Assembly (NCBI RefSeq): GCF_000344135.1
Contig: NZ_BAOP01000013.1
Location: 88,394 to 152,393 of the forward strand
DNA length: 64,000 nt
Direction of reading: 5' to 3'
Source of the DNA: Gordonia malaquae NBRC 108250
Lineage (GTDB): Bacteria; Actinomycetota; Actinomycetes; Mycobacteriales; Mycobacteriaceae
The translations under genes were made by a program, and so were the position numbers. How positions within the stretch are numbered: the stretch's first letter is position 1; each line of letters starts with the position of its first letter. This document shows, one piece after another, positions 17,806 to 27,126 of this stretch. The notes beneath the pieces are model-generated. The model worked only from the letters and a program-made list of their open reading frames with translations. It was not told the DNA's origin and searched no databases.

Positions 17806-20091
17806 GTGAGCGCCCAGGTAGATACCGTTTCCCACGCCGCCGAGACCCCCGACACACCGCAGCCGTACGCCGAGCTCGGTTTGAAGGACGACGAGTACGC
17901 GCGTATCCGCGAGATCCTGGGCCGTCGCCCCACGGACGCGGAACTCGCGATGTACTCGGTGATGTGGTCCGAGCACTGCAGTTACAAGTCGTCGAAGGTG
18001 CACCTGCGCTACTTCGGTGAGACCACCACCGACGAGATGCGGTCGAGCATGCTCGCGGGCATCGGCGAGAACGCGGGCGTCGTCGACGTGGGCGACGGCT
18101 GGGCGGTGACGTTCAAGGTCGAGTCGCACAATCACCCGAGCTACGTGGAGCCGTATCAGGGCGCGGCCACCGGCGTCGGCGGCATCGTCCGCGACATCAT
18201 GGCGATGGGCGCCCGCCCGATCGCGGTGATGGACCAGTTGCGTTTCGGTGCGGCCGATCATCCGGACACCCGTCGTGTGGTCGACGGCGTGGTCCGCGGC
18301 GTCGGCGGTTACGGCAACTCGCTCGGCCTGCCGAACATCGGCGGCGAGACCGTCTTCGACGCAAGCTACCAGGGCAACCCGCTGGTCAACGCACTGTGCG
18401 CCGGCGTCCTCCGCGCCGAAGACCTGCACCTCGCCTTCGCGTCGGGTGCGGGCAACAAGATCATCCTGTTCGGCGCCCGCACCGGCCTCGACGGCATCGG
18501 CGGCGTGTCGGTCCTCGCGTCGGAGACGTTCGACGATTCCGAAGAGAACGGCCCGAACCGCAAGAAGCTGCCGAGTGTCCAGGTCGGCGACCCGTTCACC
18601 GAGAAGGTCCTCATCGAGTGCTGCCTCGACCTGTACCGCGAAGGGCTCGTCGTCGGCATCCAGGACCTCGGCGGCGCCGGACTGTCGTGCGCCACGAGCG
18701 AGCTCGCCGCAGCGGGCGACGGTGGCATGCACATCGACCTCGAGAAGGTCCCGATGCGTGCCGTCGGCATGACGCCGGCCGAGGTGCTCTCGAGCGAGTC
18801 GCAGGAGCGCATGTGCGCAGTCGTCACGCCGGAGAACGTCGACAAGTTCATGGAGGTGTGCCGCAAGTGGGACGCGCTCGCCACCGTGATCGGCGAGGTC
18901 ACCGACGGTGAGCACCTCCAGATCACCTGGCACGGCGAGACCGTCGTCGACGTCCCGCCGCGCACCGTCGCCCACGACGGCCCGGTGTACAACCGTCCCG
19001 TCGAGCGCCCCGACTGGCAGGACGACGTCATCGCGTCGACCACCGCCGGCCTGAAGCGCCCCGAGACCGGCGACGAACTGCGCGAGACGTTCCTGAAGAT
19101 GGTCGCCAGCCCCGCGCTGTGCAGCCGCAAGTTCATCACCGAGCAGTACGACCGTTACGTCCGCGGCAACACCGTCCTTGCCGAGCACGCCGACTCCGGC
19201 ATGGTCCGCATCGACGCGGAGACCGGGCGCGGCGTCGCGATCTCGACCGACGCGTCGGGGCGCTACACGTACCTCGACCCGTACAACGGCGCGCAGCTCG
19301 CTCTCGCCGAAGCGTTCCGCAACGTCGCGGTGTCGGGCGCCAAGCCGAGTGCGGTGAGCAACTGCCTCAACTTCGGTTCGCCGGAGGACCCCGCCGTGAT
19401 GTGGCAGTTCAGCCAGGCCGTCCGCGGCCTCGCCGACGGCTGTGCCGAATTGGGCATCCCGGTGACCGGCGGCAACGTCAGCTTCTACAACCAGACCGGC
19501 TCGACCGCGATCCTGCCGACTCCGGTGGTGGCAGTGCTCGGTGTGATCGACGACGTCCGTCGCCGTATCCCGAACGGTATCGGCACCGAGCCGGGCGAGA
19601 CGCTGATCCTGATGGGCGACACCCTCGACGAGTTCGACGGTTCGATCTGGTCGCAGGTGGAGCACGATCACCTCGGTGGCGTTCCGCCGAAGGTCGACCT
19701 CCAGCGTGAGCGCCTGCTCAGCGACATCCTGATCGCCGCGTCGCGTGACGGTCTCGTGTCGGCGGCGCACGACCTCTCTGAAGGCGGCCTGATCCAGGCG
19801 GTCGCCGAGGCTGCTCTCGCCGGTGAGACGGGCTGCCGGATCCTGCTGCCGGAAGGCGCGGACCCGTTCGTGTGGCTCTTCTCGGAGTCGACCGGACGTG
19901 TGCTCGTCGCCGTTCCACGGTCGGAGGAGACCCGGTTCACGGGCATGCTGACGGCGCGTCAGATGCCGTGGACTCGCATCGGCGTCGTAGACCAGGGCAG
20001 CGACGAGCTCGAGGTCCAGGACCAGTTCTCCGTGAAGCTCACCGAACTGCGGGAAGCACACGAAGGCACACTGCCGGAGCTCTTCGGCTGA
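17806..20091 (+). CDS. purL: Phosphoribosylformylglycinamidine synthase subunit PurL
   Basis: Purine synthesis: converts FGAR to FGAM with ammonia delivered by PurQ, in complex with PurS. The 761-residue protein is the small-PurL type without a glutaminase domain. Typical stretches are [11 protein letters not shown] (the His/Tyr active-site region), [16 protein letters not shown] and GGNVSFYNQ. The start GTG 17806 is chosen over ATG 17797 because of the leaderless -10. It is separated from purF and purM by about 10 kb of other genes. Confidence 0.95.
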   Translation: MSAQVDTVSHAAETPDTPQPYAELGLKDDEYARIREILGRRPTDAELAMYSVMWSEHCSYKSSKVHLRYFGETTTDEMRSSMLAGIGENAGVVDVGDGWAVTFKVESHNHPSYVEPYQGAATGVGGIVRDIMAMGARPIAVMDQLRFGAADHPDTRRVVDGVVRGVGGYGNSLGLPNIGGETVFDASYQGNPLVNALCAGVLRAEDLHLAFASGAGNKIILFGARTGLDGIGGVSVLASETFDDSEENGPNRKKLPSVQVGDPFTEKVLIECCLDLYREGLVVGIQDLGGAGLSCATSELAAAGDGGMHIDLEKVPMRAVGMTPAEVLSSESQERMCAVVTPENVDKFMEVCRKWDALATVIGEVTDGEHLQITWHGETVVDVPPRTVAHDGPVYNRPVERPDWQDDVIASTTAGLKRPETGDELRETFLKMVASPALCSRKFITEQYDRYVRGNTVLAEHADSGMVRIDAETGRGVAISTDASGRYTYLDPYNGAQLALAEAFRNVAVSGAKPSAVSNCLNFGSPEDPAVMWQFSQAVRGLADGCAELGIPVTGGNVSFYNQTGSTAILPTPVVAVLGVIDDVRRRIPNGIGTEPGETLILMGDTLDEFDGSIWSQVEHDHLGGVPPKVDLQRERLLSDILIAASRDGLVSAAHDLSEGGLIQAVAEAALAGETGCRILLPEGADPFVWLFSESTGRVLVAVPRSEETRFTGMLTARQMPWTRIGVVDQGSDELEVQDQFSVKLTELREAHEGTLPELFG

Positions 20092-20180
20092 GCCTCCTCG
20101 ATCTTCGCGCGCTTCCTTCGCCTGCTCGTCGCGCAGCCGATTCCATCGGCTCGCTCCTGCGGGTCCCGACAGCGGGACTC

Positions 20181-21812
20181 GTGGGGGCGACGCTGTTCTT
20201 GTGGATGTCGCTGACGCCGTCCCTCCTGCCGCGTGACTGGATGTTCCAAGGTCTCATCGGCGGGATCAGTGCTGCGATCGGCCACGGAATCGGGATCGTC
20301 GTCGCTGCAGCGGCGCGACGCTGGCTGGCTCCGAGACTGGCGTTCTGGCCGCCGTCGACGCTCGTGCAGACGAGGATCCGTTTGGGGATCTACACGATCT
20401 GTGCCGTTGGCACGGTGCTCATGCTGGTCGCAGCGGTGCGGTGGCAGAGCCAGATCGCCGACTACATGGGCACTGTCCCGCCCACCGTCCTCGGTTACTC
20501 CAGGACGATCGTGTTGAGCGCAGTCATCGGCCTGGTGATTCTGGCGACCGCCCGCGGCCTACGTGACGAGAGCAGGTGGGTCGCCGGGCTGCTGATCAGG
20601 CGGTGGCGCTTTCCGCGACGTGCAGCCGTCGCCGTCGGCGTGGTCGTCGTTGCACTCGTCACCTATCTGTTCGTCGCGGGCATCGGCGTCCGCGTGGGCT
20701 ATGCTGCGTTGAACTGGGCGTTCAGTGCACAGAACGACACCACTCGCGACGGTGCGGTTCGACCGACCCTTCCGGAGAAGTCGGGGAGCCCGGCGTCGAA
20801 GGCGTCGTGGGAGTCGCTCGGCTTCGAGGGCCGGAACTTCGTCTCAGGCGGAGTCCGAGCGTCCGAGTTGAGTCGATTGACAGGCCGCCCGGCGAAGGAG
20901 CCGATCCGGGTCTACGCAGGCTTGGAGACCGCTGACGACACCGATGCGCGGATGAGGGTGATCGTCGACGAACTCGAACGCACCGGCGCATTCGATCGGA
21001 AGACTCTCGTCGTCATCCCGACGACGGGCACAGGATGGGTCAATCCGACGGCCGCGCAGACGATGGAACTCGTCGCGGACGGCGACTCGGCACTCGTCGC
21101 CGCGCAGTATTCGTATCTGCCGAGTTGGCTGTCGTTCGTCGCCGATCGACAGGCCGCCGCCGATGCCGGACGAGCGTTGGTGACGGCCGTCCACGATCGG
21201 TGGCTCACCAAACCCGCCGAGCATCGCCCGAAGCTGTTCGTCTACGGCGAGAGCTTGGGAACGCAGGCGGGCGAGGGGGCGTTCGACGGCCTCGCCGAGA
21301 TCCGGGACACCGTCGACGGCGTTCTGTGGGTGGGCCCGCCGAACTCGAATCCGCTGTGGCGCAGTCTCACCGACAGGCGCGATCCCGGCACGCCGGAGAC
21401 GGAACCGACGTACGCGGACGGCCTGGTGGTTCGGTTCGCGAACGACGCCGAAGGCATCACACGGAATCCACGAGAGTGGTTGTCGCCGCGGGTCCTGTAC
21501 ATCCAGCATCCGTCCGACCCCGTCGTCTGGTGGTCCACGGATCTGCTGTTCTCCGAACCGGACTGGCTCGCCGAACGGACGGCCGATGACGCCTCCGCGA
21601 TGCGGTGGTATCCGATCGTCACGTTCTGGCAGGTCAGCGCCGATCTCGGCAACGCGGCGGGCGTTCCGGACGGCCACGGACACAATTACGGCACACAGAT
21701 CCTCGACGGATGGGTCGCGGTGACAAATCCCGACGGCTGGACCGCCGCCGACACTCAGCGGATTCGCAACGCCTTGAACGAACTCCGCGGCCACGACGGG
21801 CCGGAGAAGTAG
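20181..21812 (+). CDS. Membrane-anchored alpha/beta-hydrolase family protein
   Basis: An N-terminal half with about four or five membrane helices starts in the LFLWMSLTPSLLPRDW stretch; a C-terminal alpha/beta-hydrolase domain has the nucleophile elbow VYGESLGTQ (G-x-S-x-G). This is the Abhydrolase_9 type found in Mycobacteriales; substrate unknown, envelope lipid being plausible. The start is uncertain: the frame is open upstream into purL without a good start, GTG 20181 is the first usable one after the purL stop, and ATG 20205 is an alternative. It probably rides on the purL transcript. Confidence 0.75.
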   Translation: MGATLFLWMSLTPSLLPRDWMFQGLIGGISAAIGHGIGIVVAAAARRWLAPRLAFWPPSTLVQTRIRLGIYTICAVGTVLMLVAAVRWQSQIADYMGTVPPTVLGYSRTIVLSAVIGLVILATARGLRDESRWVAGLLIRRWRFPRRAAVAVGVVVVALVTYLFVAGIGVRVGYAALNWAFSAQNDTTRDGAVRPTLPEKSGSPASKASWESLGFEGRNFVSGGVRASELSRLTGRPAKEPIRVYAGLETADDTDARMRVIVDELERTGAFDRKTLVVIPTTGTGWVNPTAAQTMELVADGDSALVAAQYSYLPSWLSFVADRQAAADAGRALVTAVHDRWLTKPAEHRPKLFVYGESLGTQAGEGAFDGLAEIRDTVDGVLWVGPPNSNPLWRSLTDRRDPGTPETEPTYADGLVVRFANDAEGITRNPREWLSPRVLYIQHPSDPVVWWSTDLLFSEPDWLAERTADDASAMRWYPIVTFWQVSADLGNAAGVPDGHGHNYGTQILDGWVAVTNPDGWTAADTQRIRNALNELRGHDGPEK

Positions 21813-21850
21813 GTGCGAGCGGCATGCTCGGCATCTGTCCGGTTTATTGC

Positions 21851-21856
21851 TAATGT
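21851..21856 (+). promoter_or_regulatory. Leaderless promoter (-10) of the secreted protein gene
   Basis: TAATGT is 7 nt before ATG 21864, so the transcript should begin at or next to the start codon. Confidence 0.6.
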
Positions 21857-21863
21857 TCCGCAC

Positions 21864-22256
21864 ATGAAGAAGATGATTGTTGTTCTACTCGCTGCTGCCG
21901 CGCTCTGCCTCGGTCTGCCTGCGGGAGCTGGTATCGCTGAAGCTCGGATCGAAACTGGGCGGTACACGGCCCAGTTCGTTGAGTTCGGCGCTATTCCGAC
22001 GCCGCTGGCGCACGCCAGGATCATCGGCAATACCTACTACCAGGACTACTACGGTGTCGGCCCGCGGAATCTCACGATCATGCGGTTGACTCCAACCAAG
22101 CGCGGAATGACCGCTTCGTATGCGAAGGACCCTGTGTCGCTGTGGTACTCCCGAGTCGAGTACCGCAAGACCTCGTATGGATACAAAGGCGTCGTGTACA
22201 GCATGGGCATCCCGATGGGCGACATGATCCTGCGCAAAGTCCGCGCCCGCCGCTGA
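21864..22256 (+). CDS. Small secreted protein, unknown function
   Basis: A 130-residue protein with a clear Sec signal peptide: MKKM, a hydrophobic core, then a likely cut after AEA near residue 27. The mature part is basic and Tyr-rich (YYQDYYGVG, YRKTSYGYKG). No cysteines remain after the signal and I recognise no family. It sits at the head of a run of small membrane proteins and has its own leaderless promoter. Confidence 0.7.
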   Translation: MKKMIVVLLAAAALCLGLPAGAGIAEARIETGRYTAQFVEFGAIPTPLAHARIIGNTYYQDYYGVGPRNLTIMRLTPTKRGMTASYAKDPVSLWYSRVEYRKTSYGYKGVVYSMGIPMGDMILRKVRARR

Positions 22257-22345
22257 CATCTGTCGGCCACAATCGTGACTGGGCGCACGCTTCGATCGGC
22301 GTCCGCAGGGTCCCCTGACCGGATGAAGTGTGGCGGAAGTGCAGG

Positions 22346-22351
22346 TATCGT
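22346..22351 (+). promoter_or_regulatory. Promoter of the DUF805 gene
   Basis: TATCGT inside CAGGTATCGTCAC; nearly the same string, CAGGTATCATCAC, precedes the RDD gene (TATCAT at 23303-23308). The two low-complexity membrane protein genes therefore appear to share a promoter type. Confidence 0.5.
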
Positions 22352-22415
22352 CACCCTGGCCCGGCCGTGCTCAGACGAGAACGCGTCTCCATGATCCGAA
22401 CCGAACAGGACGACC

Positions 22416-23111
22416 ATGACTTACCCGCCTCAGAACCCCGGCGATCCGAACGCGCAGCCGGATCCGTTCGGCCAGACCCAGTTCGGCCAGACTCCGAACT
22501 TCGACAAGGGTCAGCCGCAGACTCCGCCTCCGGCGTACGGCGCGCCGCAGGGCCAGCCGCAGTACGGCCAGCAGCCGCCTGCATACGGGCAGCCGCCGCA
22601 GCCCGAGTTCGGTCAGCAGCCGGGCGGATACGCGCCGCAGCCGCAATACGGTCAGAACCCGTACGGCGCGGCAGGTGTCCCGCAGTCCGGTGACCCCGGA
22701 ACTCTCAACCTTCCTTGGTATGGAATCGGCTTCGCGGACGCTGCCCGTCGCGTCTTCCAGAAGTACGCACGATTCGACGGGCGAGCGAGCCGTGGCGAGT
22801 ACTGGTGGTGGGTGCTGGCGAACTTCGCCGTCGTCGCTGTTCTGTACATCCTCGTTCTCATTGGAATCGTCGGCATCGGGGGCACTGTTGGCGATGCCCT
22901 CGGCGGCATCGTTGCACTTCTCCTGCTCGTGTGGAGCCTTGGTGTGCTCGTTCCCACCATCGCCGTGGCGGTGCGTCGACTCCATGACGCCGGCTACAGC
23001 GGCTGGATGTACCTCATCGGTTTCGTCCCTGTTGTCGGCGGAATCGCTCTGATCGTCTTCCTGTGCATGGACAGCAAGCCGGAAGGTGCTCGCTTCGATG
23101 AGAATCGCTGA
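22416..23111 (+). CDS. DUF805 membrane protein with Gln/Pro/Tyr-rich N-terminus
   Basis: A 231-residue protein. Residues 1-95 are low complexity (repeats of FGQ, YGQQP, PAYGQ), predicted disordered. Residues about 100-230 form a DUF805 domain: FDGRASRGEYWWW, three or four hydrophobic helices, and VAVRRLHDAGYSGW. The first 37 residues closely match the start of the RDD protein at 23346, although the DNA has diverged. It is probably an inner-membrane protein with a cytosolic disordered tail; the role is unknown. Confidence 0.8.
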   Translation: MTYPPQNPGDPNAQPDPFGQTQFGQTPNFDKGQPQTPPPAYGAPQGQPQYGQQPPAYGQPPQPEFGQQPGGYAPQPQYGQNPYGAAGVPQSGDPGTLNLPWYGIGFADAARRVFQKYARFDGRASRGEYWWWVLANFAVVAVLYILVLIGIVGIGGTVGDALGGIVALLLLVWSLGVLVPTIAVAVRRLHDAGYSGWMYLIGFVPVVGGIALIVFLCMDSKPEGARFDENR

Positions 23112-23302
23112 CGAGGCGGCATTGCGCACTGACTTGGCCGCGCCGGGGAGACTCCCCGGCGCGGTTTTGTCGTGTGCGCCGTGGGCGCCCGTATGGGATT
23201 GCACCGTGATTCGCGAAGACTGGTTCGCCATTCGTGTCGCTCGACCGAATGACTGTTGCCGCTGTCTTCGAGTGGACGTCACAAACGAGCGCTGGGTACA
23301 GG

Positions 23303-23308
23303 TATCAT
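23303..23308 (+). promoter_or_regulatory. Promoter of the RDD gene
   Basis: TATCAT in CAGGTATCATCAC, matching the promoter of the DUF805 gene at 22346. Confidence 0.5.
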
Positions 23309-23345
23309 CACTTCGCCTCGACCCGAATTGCTAAGGACACACCAA

Positions 23346-24191
23346 ATGACGAATCCGCCGGGAAATCCTGGAGACCCGAACGCTCAGCCTGACCCGTACG
23401 GTGCGACGCAGTTCGGTCAGACTCCCAATTTCGAGAAGCAGCCGCAGACACCTCCCGCGTCTCCCGACTACGGCCAGCAGCCGCCCGCATACGGTCAGCC
23501 GGTGCCGCCGGCGTACGGTCAGCCCGGTCAGCCTGCGTACGGGCAGCAGCCGTACGGCGCTTTCGGCCAGGAGAATGCGGGCTTCGCAGGCCAGCAAGGA
23601 GGCGAGTGGAACCGCCAGCCAGACGGGTCGGTCTCCCCGGGCACGGTTCCGGCAGGATTCACTCCTCAGGCCAACACCGGCTATGTCGACATCGTTGGAC
23701 TGGGGCGCGTGCAGGTCGCGGACATCGGCAAGCGCTTTCTCGCTCGCCTCATCGACGGTGTCATCTACGGCGTGATTTACGGAATCATGTTCGGGGTCGG
23801 CGCGGCGTCGATCGTTGCCGATCCCATCGAGTGCAGCACCAACTCGTTCGGGACCACAACGTGTGACGGCGGCGGTGCCGGAGTCATGGGATTCTTCGTC
23901 GTCATGCTGCTGGCGATGGCCTTCGGACTGCTCTACGAGTGGTTGATGATCGGAATCAAGGGTGCGACGCTCGGCAAGATGGCGATGCACATCAAGGTCG
24001 TCGACCAGTTGTCGGGTCAGCCGATCGGTCTCGGTCGTGCTTTTGTTCGACAGATCATTCCGTTCGCAGGTGCGATCGCGTGCTACGTCGGCGCGATCGT
24101 CGTGTACCTCTCTCCGCTGTTCGACAACTCGGGCCGCATGCAGGGATGGCACGACAAGGCCGCCAATGATCTGGTGATCATCAGCGGCTAG
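23346..24191 (+). CDS. RDD-family membrane protein with Gln/Pro/Tyr-rich N-terminus
   Basis: A 281-residue protein. A disordered N-terminus (residues 1-115, repeated YGQP/AYGQ) precedes an RDD domain: KRFLARLIDGVIYG, a long helix, then YEWLMIGIKGATLGKMAMHIKVVD and the final GWHDKAANDLVI. The N-terminal start is shared with the DUF805 protein upstream, so one disordered head has been joined to two different membrane modules. ATG 23346 follows an AAGGACA ribosome site. Confidence 0.82.
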   Translation: MTNPPGNPGDPNAQPDPYGATQFGQTPNFEKQPQTPPASPDYGQQPPAYGQPVPPAYGQPGQPAYGQQPYGAFGQENAGFAGQQGGEWNRQPDGSVSPGTVPAGFTPQANTGYVDIVGLGRVQVADIGKRFLARLIDGVIYGVIYGIMFGVGAASIVADPIECSTNSFGTTTCDGGGAGVMGFFVVMLLAMAFGLLYEWLMIGIKGATLGKMAMHIKVVDQLSGQPIGLGRAFVRQIIPFAGAIACYVGAIVVYLSPLFDNSGRMQGWHDKAANDLVIISG

Positions 24192-24206
24192 AGGCTCTTT
24201 GATTCG

Positions 24207-24250
24207 ACGGCCGCCGAGGGGCACATGACTGTGACTCTCGGCGGCCGTCG
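24207..24250. terminator. Perfect 13-bp hairpin after the RDD gene
   Basis: GACGGCCGCCGAG (24207-24219) is inverted at 24238-24250 with an 18-nt loop, 16 nt after the RDD stop codon. There is no U-tail. The right arm belongs to a 19-bp tandem repeat (24238-24275, CTCGGCGGCCGTCGCCGTT twice, with part of a third copy). Confidence 0.55.
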
Positions 24251-24321
24251 CCGTTCTCGGCGGCCGTCGCCGTTCTCGGCCGCGGTGGACCAAAACGGTC
24301 CCAGGATCGACAGCCTGGCCA

Positions 24322-24327
24322 TAGCGT
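24322..24327 (+). promoter_or_regulatory. Leaderless promoter (-10) of the dehydrogenase-like gene
   Basis: TAGCGT is 7 nt before ATG 24335. Confidence 0.6.
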
Positions 24328-24334
24328 GGGGCTC

Positions 24335-25417
24335 ATGACATTGCGAGTTGTGGAATGGTCCACCGGAACTGTTGGCCGACATGCGATCACGGGAATCGAC
24401 GCGCACCCCGACCTCGAACTCGTCGGCGTGTGGGTGTCGGATCCGGTGAAGGTGGGGCAGGACGCGGGGCGTCTCGCCGGACTGGATCGAGACCTCGGCG
24501 TCGTCGCGACCAACGACAAGGACGCCCTCCTCGCGCTCAGGCCGGATGCGATCGTTCACACGGCCATGACCGACGATCGAGTGGCCGAGGCGATCGCCGA
24601 CCTCACGTCTTTTGTCGCGGCCGGAATCAACGTCGTGTCGTCTGGGCCGGTGATCCTGCAGTTCCCGTACGGTGTGCTGCCCGAGTCGATGATCGAGTCC
24701 GTCGAGAATGCTGCGCAGACGGGCGGCGCGAGTATTCACGTCAACGGCATCGACCCGGGATTCGCGAACGATGTGCTTCCACTGTCGATGACAAGCCTGT
24801 CGCAGGAGATCGACGAAGTCCGCTGCATGGAGATCGCCGACTACTCCACGTATTTCCAACCCGTTGTCATGGCTGAGTTGTTCGGCTTCGGAAAGCCTCT
24901 CGACCACACCCCGATGCTCTTGATGCCGGGTGTCCTGTCATTGGCGTGGGGCAGCGTTGTCCGTCAGATCGCGGCGGGGCTCGGTGTGACGCTCGACGAG
25001 CCGCTTGTCGAGCGGCATGACAAGGTCGCGGCGTCGGCCGACGTCGACACCGTGTCGGTGCAGATTCCAGCGGGCACGATGGCCGCGCTGCACTTCGAGG
25101 TGGTCGGGCAGGTCGACGGCGTCGACCGGATTGTGCTCGAGCATTACACCCGCACACACCGCGACCAGTGTCCAGGGTGGCCACGCCCGGCCGAAGGGGA
25201 CGGCTGCTACCGCATCGTCATCTCCGGCGAACCCCACATGAATGTCGAGATGACTCACCACGGCCGCGACGGCGACCACAACGTGTCGGGCATGATTGTG
25301 ACCGCGCAGCGACTTGTGAACGCCGTGCCGGCTGTCGTCGCCGCCCGTCCGGGACTGGTCACGGCGTTGGATCTGCCGCTCGTGACGGGACGGGGCCTGG
25401 TCGTCGGTTCCAAGTGA
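24335..25417 (+). CDS. Dihydrodipicolinate reductase-like NAD(P)-binding protein
   Basis: A 360-residue protein. The N-terminus is a Rossmann dinucleotide fold (VVEWSTGTVGRHAITGI), followed by ELVGVWVSDP and a DapB-like C-terminal half. It belongs to the mycobacterial family often annotated as dihydrodipicolinate reductase-like; no role in lysine synthesis is implied. ATG 24335 is fixed by the leaderless -10. Substrate unknown. Confidence 0.72.
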   Translation: MTLRVVEWSTGTVGRHAITGIDAHPDLELVGVWVSDPVKVGQDAGRLAGLDRDLGVVATNDKDALLALRPDAIVHTAMTDDRVAEAIADLTSFVAAGINVVSSGPVILQFPYGVLPESMIESVENAAQTGGASIHVNGIDPGFANDVLPLSMTSLSQEIDEVRCMEIADYSTYFQPVVMAELFGFGKPLDHTPMLLMPGVLSLAWGSVVRQIAAGLGVTLDEPLVERHDKVAASADVDTVSVQIPAGTMAALHFEVVGQVDGVDRIVLEHYTRTHRDQCPGWPRPAEGDGCYRIVISGEPHMNVEMTHHGRDGDHNVSGMIVTAQRLVNAVPAVVAARPGLVTALDLPLVTGRGLVVGSK

Positions 25418-25444
25418 CGTCGCCCGAACGGCGGGTGGCAAATA

Positions 25445-25465
25445 TTCAGCTAACTGAACTAGAGT
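25445..25465 (+). promoter_or_regulatory. Promoter region of the first CD225 gene
   Basis: A TAGAGT -10 at 25460-25465 is preceded by the small inverted repeat TTCAG-CTAA-CTGAA (25445-25458), a possible operator. Confidence 0.45.
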
Positions 25466-25497
25466 GTGAACATCAGAACTGAGGGGAATATCGAACG

Positions 25498-26001
25498 GTG
25501 ATGACTGATCCCGACGGCGTCGAGCCTGACAAAACGAACACGCCCCTTGGTGAGGGCTCGCCCGATTCGAGTGAGTCGAAGGTTCCCGACCCGCAGTTCG
25601 GGCAGGGGCAGTTCGGTGCGCCGCAGCAGGGATACGCCCAGCAGGGATACGTTCCGGGTCCAGGGCAGGGCTACGTCCAACCCGGATTCGCGCAGCCGGG
25701 TTACCCGGTGGGGCCTCCTCGTGCCGCGCAGCCCGACGACTATCTCGTGTGGGCGATCCTGTCGACCGTGCTCTGCTGCCTGCCGCTCGGGGTGGTCTCG
25801 ATCGTCAAGTCGACATCGGTCGGCAAGTTGTGGGCCATGGGCGACTACGCGGGCGCTCAACGGGCCTCTGACGATGCGAAGAAGTTCGCGATCTGGAGCG
25901 CCGTCGCAACCGCGGTGATCTACGTCGTTGTGATCGTCGTGTACGTCGTGTTCTTCCTTGTCCTGTTCGAGACCGGAAGACGCTCGGGCACGTCGCTTTG
26001 A
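25498..26001 (+). CDS. CD225/dispanin-family membrane protein 1
   Basis: A 167-residue protein. Residues 1-75 are acidic, then Gln/Gly/Tyr-rich (GYAQQGYVPGPGQGYVQPGF). Residues 80-155 are a CD225 module: DDYLVWAILSTVLCCLPLGVVSIVKS, then AMGDYAGAQRASDDAKKFA and a second membrane helix. GTG 25498 follows GAGGGG at a suitable distance; ATG 25501 is the alternative. Four nucleotides of the next gene overlap its end. Confidence 0.78.
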   Translation: MMTDPDGVEPDKTNTPLGEGSPDSSESKVPDPQFGQGQFGAPQQGYAQQGYVPGPGQGYVQPGFAQPGYPVGPPRAAQPDDYLVWAILSTVLCCLPLGVVSIVKSTSVGKLWAMGDYAGAQRASDDAKKFAIWSAVATAVIYVVVIVVYVVFFLVLFETGRRSGTSL

Positions 26002-26462
26002 GTGTCATGCCCAACGAGAGTCGACGGTCCCCGCTTCACCGTCGAATGTCGGCGATCGCCAATCATCGAGTGCTCACGCCCGTCCTCGGGGTGGGAGTGG
26101 CCGCAGGGGTCTCGGCGCTGGTGATGATCGGCGATCCGACGACACCCGGTGGGTTTCTGCCTCCGTGTCCGACGAATGCCCTTCTGCATGTCAACTGCCC
26201 CGGATGTGGATCGACGAGAGCGCTTTACAGCCTGCTGCACGGCGACATTCCGGCCGCACTGCACTACAACGCGCTCGGAGTGATCGCGATGGTGTTGATC
26301 GTCGTGGCCTTCGTGATGCATGTCGTCGGTCTCTGGCGTGGCCGAAAACTGCGCAGCTGGCAGCATCTGCGATACACGCCGTGGATTGCACTGGCGGTGA
26401 CGGCCGTCTGGTTCGTCATCCGAAATCTTCCGTTTGCGCCCTTCTCTGACCTGAAAGTATGA
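25998..26462 (+). CDS. DUF2752 membrane protein
   Basis: A 154-residue protein of the DUF2752 family. The signature CPGCGSTRALYSLLHGDIPAAL is present, flanked by three hydrophobic helices. TTG 25998 overlaps the upstream stop (TTGA); ATG 26007 is an alternative. DUF2752 genes often sit beside CD225 genes in Actinobacteria, as here between two of them. The function is unknown. Confidence 0.8.
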   Translation: MSVMPNESRRSPLHRRMSAIANHRVLTPVLGVGVAAGVSALVMIGDPTTPGGFLPPCPTNALLHVNCPGCGSTRALYSLLHGDIPAALHYNALGVIAMVLIVVAFVMHVVGLWRGRKLRSWQHLRYTPWIALAVTAVWFVIRNLPFAPFSDLKV

Positions 26463-26468
26463 ACGCAC

Positions 26469-27107
26469 ATGACTGAACCGAACGACCCGCTGGACAAAGA
26501 CGCTGAGAAGCAGCCGGACGACGGCTGGGCCGCATATGACGAGACCCAAGTCGGCAAGCTGTCGCTGGAGAAGAACGAGTCGGCTGACCCCGAGGCATAC
26601 GCGCAGACCATGTTCAACGAGGTGCCGCCGGTGGCCCCGCCTTACACTCCGGCACCCGACCCGTTCGCCCAACCGGAGAGCGCTGCCCCGCCTCAGTACG
26701 GCCAGCCGCAGCCGCAGTACGGCGTTCCCCAACCTCAATTCGCTCAGCCACAGTACGTTCAACCCCAGTTCGTGCAGCAGTATCAGCCGATGGGTTTCGG
26801 CCAGCCGATGCCACGCACCGCGCAGACGTCGGCGATTCTCGCCACGGTGTTCGGGGGTCTCCTGGTCGTCGGCTGCTACACGACACTCATCGGGCTCGCC
26901 CCGCTGATCTTCGGCATCATCGGGATGACCAAGTCCAGCTCGGTGACGAGCTTGTGGGGCATGGGCCAGTACGACGCCGCGCGCCATGCCGCACTCGAAT
27001 CAGAGAAGTACGCGCGCTGGGCGTGGATCAGCATGGCGATCGGGTTCGCCGTGGTTGTCCTGATCATCGTCCTCGTCATCGCGATAGCAGCCGCGAACTC
27101 CAATTGA
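26469..27107 (+). CDS. CD225/dispanin-family membrane protein 2
   Basis: A 212-residue protein. An acidic head (residues 1-50) leads to a Pro/Gln-rich linker (repeated PQYGQPQPQ, QFAQPQYVQPQ; about residues 70-110). Two membrane helices follow, with MGQYDAARHAALESEKYARWAW between them, as in CD225 proteins. It starts 6 nt after the DUF2752 stop, so the three genes 25498-27107 form one operon. Confidence 0.75.
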   Translation: MTEPNDPLDKDAEKQPDDGWAAYDETQVGKLSLEKNESADPEAYAQTMFNEVPPVAPPYTPAPDPFAQPESAAPPQYGQPQPQYGVPQPQFAQPQYVQPQFVQQYQPMGFGQPMPRTAQTSAILATVFGGLLVVGCYTTLIGLAPLIFGIIGMTKSSSVTSLWGMGQYDAARHAALESEKYARWAWISMAIGFAVVVLIIVLVIAIAAANSN

Positions 27108-27126
27108 CCAGGCCGGGTGGCGTCGA

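Noticed and set aside
17719..20061. Long minus-strand open frame (780 codons) opposite purL
   Set aside because: Shadow of GC-rich codon use; the plus strand encodes a complete PurL with recognisable motifs and a promoter.
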